Shown here piece after piece: positions 15,077 to 17,717 of a stretch of DNA of 17,717 nucleotides. The stretch's first letter is position 1; each line of letters begins with the position of its first letter. Source of the DNA: Ruminococcaceae bacterium UBA7075 (GTDB lineage Bacteria > Bacillota > Clostridia > Oscillospirales > Acutalibacteraceae). The translations under genes were made by a program, and so were the position numbers. Location of the stretch: contig DKZL01000003.1 in NCBI GenBank assembly GCA_002493635.1, forward strand, positions 1-17,717, given 5' to 3'. Under the pieces are notes generated by a model, which did no database searches, was not told the DNA's origin, and was given only the letters and a program-made list of their open reading frames with translations.

Positions 15077-16612
15077 TTATACAAGCTTCTTGAGCATACG
15101 CAGGTAATCCTTACATTCGTTCATATTTTCCTCACCGAACAGCTCATCAAGATACGCACAAAGTCCGTCAATTTCATCACGGATATAAGAAAGGTTGAGT
15201 GACTCAAACTTTCTGAACACCTTACGGGCAAGTACATAGTCCAAGCCGTCAATCTCAGTACCGCCGCAGCCAACATAAGCCGGAACAAAATCACGGAGCT
15301 GCTTTACAATACGGTTACCGAAAGCTATACGGAAATGCTCAATTACATAGTCATCAAGCAAGTTAATCTTCTTGAGGTTTTCTTCTGAAACAATATATTT
15401 TGCCTTTGCTTCATTAAGAAGATCTTCAAAATGATGATAATTCATATTTACCGACTCAGTATATGGTGCTTCAAATGCAACACCCTTTGTGTTGATTTCA
15501 ATCGGCATAGCACGGTCATATACCTTATCTGTGATTGCAAATGTTGAGTCATCGTTATTAGCTGTACCGATGTACCACATATTACCAGGAATCTGAATCT
15601 GACCGTTTACGATATGTTTAGGGTCATCAGGCCATGAGTTTGGCACGATGTCAACAACCCATTCATCTCTTGAAGGCATTTCAAGAATTGAAAGCATTTC
15701 TGCAAAGTAGTACTCAACACGGGCAATGTTCATTTCGTCGAGGATTACCGGATAGATATTCTCGTTGTATGAAGCCTCGTACATTGCTCTTAAAAGCTCA
15801 GTTTCATTGAATTTCTTTGTAAATTCGTTGAAGTAGCCGAACAGCTCACTGCGGTCACGCCATGACGGCTGAACAGAAGCGATTACGGCTGGATTATTTA
15901 CAAACTTACCGAATGCATACGGAAGTGATGTTTTACCTGTACCGGAAATACCCTGTAGGATGATAAGTCTTGTTGAGGCAAAAGCTGCAACAAACAGACG
16001 GATAATCTTGATGTCATAATAGAGGTGAAGCTGCGAACAAGCAAACAAACGGAAACGGTCGCAGAACTCTTCAAGAGTAATGTTGTTATCATATACAGGC
16101 GGCTGATAGTCTGCCCAAAGAGTATCAATTTCAGCCAGCTTGTAGAAGCGAGTACCTGCCTGTTCCTCTTCCTCACCGTTGTTAAGAGCTTCGAGCTCTT
16201 CACCGGTAAGCTCGGAAATTTCATTTGGATTAAGTCCGATTTGTGATACCTTCATTGAAAGTATTTTATCTTTTTCAAGATTAAGACGCATAACCTCTTT
16301 ATTCAGAGCCTGAACCTCATTAACAAGAGAATTTGTGTCTTTTCTTCTGCGGTGCGAACGGATAAACTTTTTTAAGCCGACAACAATGAGCCAGATAGCA
16401 AGTACAAGCACTGCAACGAGCAAAACTATTGCAAGGATAGCAATACCCCAAGCAAGTCCGCCCAGCTCGGTTGTGTAGGCATTTATAATATTGATGTAGG
16501 CAGGAAAGTCGAAAGCTCCACCGATGCCGCCAAAAAAGCCTGTTATTATTGACCACAGAGAGCCAAAAAACTGACCGAGAAAATCAAACAGAAACTTAAA
16601 TACTGTATCCAC
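15077..16612 (-). CDS. Membrane-anchored McrB-like AAA+ ATPase
   Basis: The 511-residue protein (GTG start at 16612, AAGGAG 9 nt upstream) begins with a hydrophobic/amphipathic stretch (~4-30). A strong transmembrane helix at about 52-83 is followed by a basic stop-transfer (IRSHRRRK), a short coiled coil and an acidic linker. The cytoplasmic AAA+ domain has Walker A GISGTGKTS (221-229), PSWRDRSELFGYF (249-261), Walker B VILDEMN (289-295) and a sensor-1-like WYIGTANNDDST (346-357). DRAMPIE follows (~366-372), as in the McrB/dynein-related AAA_5 branch. McrB normally drives the McrC nuclease in modification-dependent restriction; no nuclease is seen here and classic McrB is not membrane-bound. 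The DUF2357-like neighbour fits a McrB/C-derived pair in a new role. An ATG at 16708 lies inside an inverted repeat and was rejected. Confidence 0.85.
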   Translation of the reverse strand: MDTVFKFLFDFLGQFFGSLWSIITGFFGGIGGAFDFPAYINIINAYTTELGGLAWGIAILAIVLLVAVLVLAIWLIVVGLKKFIRSHRRRKDTNSLVNEVQALNKEVMRLNLEKDKILSMKVSQIGLNPNEISELTGEELEALNNGEEEEQAGTRFYKLAEIDTLWADYQPPVYDNNITLEEFCDRFRLFACSQLHLYYDIKIIRLFVAAFASTRLIILQGISGTGKTSLPYAFGKFVNNPAVIASVQPSWRDRSELFGYFNEFTKKFNETELLRAMYEASYNENIYPVILDEMNIARVEYYFAEMLSILEMPSRDEWVVDIVPNSWPDDPKHIVNGQIQIPGNMWYIGTANNDDSTFAITDKVYDRAMPIEINTKGVAFEAPYTESVNMNYHHFEDLLNEAKAKYIVSEENLKKINLLDDYVIEHFRIAFGNRIVKQLRDFVPAYVGCGGTEIDGLDYVLARKVFRKFESLNLSYIRDEIDGLCAYLDELFGEENMNECKDYLRMLKKLV

Positions 16613-16666
16613 TGTTATTATCTCCTTAAAAAAATCTACACTAATCTTTCTTCTTAATACTAATTT

Positions 16667-16767
16667 AATTTGTCCTGTTGTGATGTAACCGATATTCGAC
16701 AGCCGCAAAGCGGCAGTCGAATATTTTCGGTTACTAAAGTCACTCCTATTTTGAATAGGGACAAATT
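16667..16767. repeat. 101-bp nested palindrome with terminal inverted repeats
   Basis: The ends are perfect 9-bp inverted repeats (AATTTGTCC, GGACAAATT). Inside is a long hairpin, GTAACCG..ATATTCGAC..CCGC-AAA-GCGG..GTCGAATAT..CGGTTAC (16685-16734), and a small one, CCTATT-TTG-AATAGG (16745-16759). It fills most of the 188-nt gap between the proximal signal peptidase and the ATPase. There is no T-tract. It may be a MITE-like insertion or an RNA processing/attenuation element; no target-site duplication is evident. Confidence 0.6.
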
Positions 16768-16800
16768 TTGTGATTATTGCTCATCAAAGCCACACGGAAA

Positions 16801-17514
16801 TCACTCGTCTTCGGCAGGTGTTTGTACCAAAGAGTCGTCTTTCTTGTTTTGCTCTATTGAAGCCAGATATTCTTCTATAGCTTTTTTCTTCTGCTCTTCA
16901 GTAAGTTCTGAGTTCTGAACAGTTTCTTTAGCCGCATTGAGTGCTTTTTCGTTGTTGTAAGCTATGATGTTCATAACCACTCTGATAGCCTCATATACGA
17001 AGAAGATTATCATCGGCAACAGAACGCACAGGAAAAATCCGAGCTGTGTTCTGATGAAAGTTAATACATTACCTATTCCCGAAATTTTTGTGCCTGTGTA
17101 CTTTGCAACAATAGTTGATGCAGATTGCAGGTCTTCATCCGGAACAGGATTTGTGTCTTTGTTGTCGCCCTGTGTTCTGTAATATGTGATACTGTCGTCT
17201 TCAACAACTTCAACAATGCGGTGAGTATTGAGAACGCTTTCACCATCAATTTCAATTGGAAAGGTAACAATATCGCCTACTTCATAGGTTTCTCCCGGGT
17301 CGTTTGTAACCTGTGAGAGCAACAAATCGCCGGTTGAGAAAGTGTCCTCCATTGAATTTGACCGAACACTGAGCGGTGCAACACCTAAGATATTAGAAAC
17401 CCCGGCTGATTTAGATGTTAATGACAAAGTAACAATGAGTATTGATACTATCAAAACCAATATAATAACAATATCTATAATAACATTGAATATCTTAACT
17501 AACGCTTTTTTCAT
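16801..17514 (-). CDS. SipW-like (ER/archaeal-type) signal peptidase I, cluster-proximal copy
   Basis: This 237-residue protease has an N-terminal helix at about 10-32, the catalytic-serine box VRSNSMEDTF (Ser54) followed by TGDLL, a GDIVTF strand, NTHRIVEV with the putative catalytic His98, and a canonical TQGDNKDTNPVP box (Asp117/Asp120). A second helix at about 157-182 and an acidic/lysine-rich cytoplasmic tail complete it. The Ser-His arrangement marks the SipW/archaeal type (S26B) and differs from the classical Ser-Lys SPase I. It has only short motif identity with the copy at 4178-4882, so the two may have different substrates. The ATG has GGAG 8 nt upstream. It stands between a C-terminal fragment of a surface protein and the AAA+ ATPase gene. 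The 75 nt before it show no terminator. Confidence 0.92.
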   Translation of the reverse strand: MKKALVKIFNVIIDIVIILVLIVSILIVTLSLTSKSAGVSNILGVAPLSVRSNSMEDTFSTGDLLLSQVTNDPGETYEVGDIVTFPIEIDGESVLNTHRIVEVVEDDSITYYRTQGDNKDTNPVPDEDLQSASTIVAKYTGTKISGIGNVLTFIRTQLGFFLCVLLPMIIFFVYEAIRVVMNIIAYNNEKALNAAKETVQNSELTEEQKKKAIEEYLASIEQNKKDDSLVQTPAEDE

Positions 17515-17589
17515 GCAAGGGGCTCCAATCGTAATTTAAACGCTGATAATTAAATTTATTTTAAAACACAGCATAGGTTATTTGGAATT

Positions 17590-17717
17590 TTATTCTTTAA
17601 CAATATCTGATGAGATATCAAATCTAAGATCCGGAATTGCCTGACCTGACATAGCATCAACGCAATTCTCATCCTGACCTTCAAACCATACGAATAATTT
17701 GTAGTATTTAATAGCAT
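17590..17717 (-). CDS. C-terminal end of a putative SipW-type surface protein (partial)
   Basis: The frame is open from the window edge to the TAA at 17592-17590, giving about 42 codons (first complete codon at 17715). The peptide includes YYKLFVWFEGQDENCVDAMS and ends in alternating hydrophobic residues and IVKE. The VWFEGQDE block matches VNIWIEGEDDE at the end of the 333-residue protein and VVWLEG in the 578-residue one. So this is probably another family member, cut by the window edge. The signal peptide and start are outside. Confidence 0.65.
   Translation of the reverse strand, partial: AIKYYKLFVWFEGQDENCVDAMSGQAIPDLRFDISSDIVKE

Noticed and set aside
12790..16612. Type IV McrBC restriction system
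   Set aside because: McrB-like motifs and a DUF2357-like head are present, but I see no nuclease motif, the ATPase has a membrane anchor, and the setting is a secretion cluster. A plain restriction role is not supported.
16612..16708. N-terminal extension of the AAA+ ATPase to an ATG at 16708
   Set aside because: The extension crosses the nested palindrome and has no ribosome binding site, while the GTG at 16612 has AAGGAG at suitable spacing.

Overview
Kind of organism. The window is AT-rich, every protein-coding gene is on the minus strand, and ribosome binding sites are strong AGGAGG-type. ER/archaeal-type (SipW-like) signal peptidases, an ECF sigma factor, and repeat and carbohydrate-binding modules like those of gut Ruminococcaceae suggest a Gram-positive Clostridia, probably an Oscillospiraceae/Ruminococcus-like gut bacterium. 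This placement is inferred from protein character; there is no rRNA or other marker gene.

Layout in the direction of transcription (high to low coordinates). (1) 17717-4178 is a surface-protein/secretion cluster. It starts with the last codons of a putative secreted protein, then a SipW-type signal peptidase (17514-16801), a membrane-anchored McrB-like AAA+ ATPase (16612-15077), and a large DUF2357-like coiled-coil protein (14964-12790). Four putative secreted proteins follow: 333, 578, 1199 and 411 residues. A second SipW-type signal peptidase (4882-4178) and a strong terminator close the cluster. (2) 4177-3806 is non-coding and full of palindromes. (3) 3805-2284 encodes an ECF sigma factor and an overlapping single-pass membrane protein, a likely anti-sigma factor, ending in a terminator. 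(4) 2194-179 is a vitamin B5 operon: a promoter, a ~300-nt structured leader with two terminator-like hairpins, then panB and panC overlapping by ATGA. (5) 1-178 has one hairpin repeat and no gene.

How the genes may work together. The secreted proteins begin with a basic segment, one hydrophobic helix and a T-x-S-W or L-A-W motif, as expected of SipW substrates (TasA/camelysin type). The two peptidases on either side are the obvious processing enzymes. Three of the intact secreted proteins, and the fragment at 17717-17590, share recognisable blocks and look like one diversified family. The largest adds five InlB/Flg_new-type repeats and two starch-binding-like modules. No sortase motif or C-terminal anchor is visible, so these may be fibre or matrix proteins. 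The most unusual members are the AAA+ ATPase, which has a transmembrane anchor and McrB-type motifs but no McrC nuclease nearby, and its coiled-coil DUF2357-like partner. I infer a membrane-associated ATPase/coiled-coil machine serving assembly, export or regulation of SipW-processed surface proteins.

A second notable element is an 83-nt RNA-like sequence present twice: in the panBC leader (minus strand, 2109-2027) and on the plus strand between two cluster genes (4967-5049). The copies align without gaps, 55 of 83 positions identical by my hand count, with base changes that preserve pairing and the same terminator hairpin.
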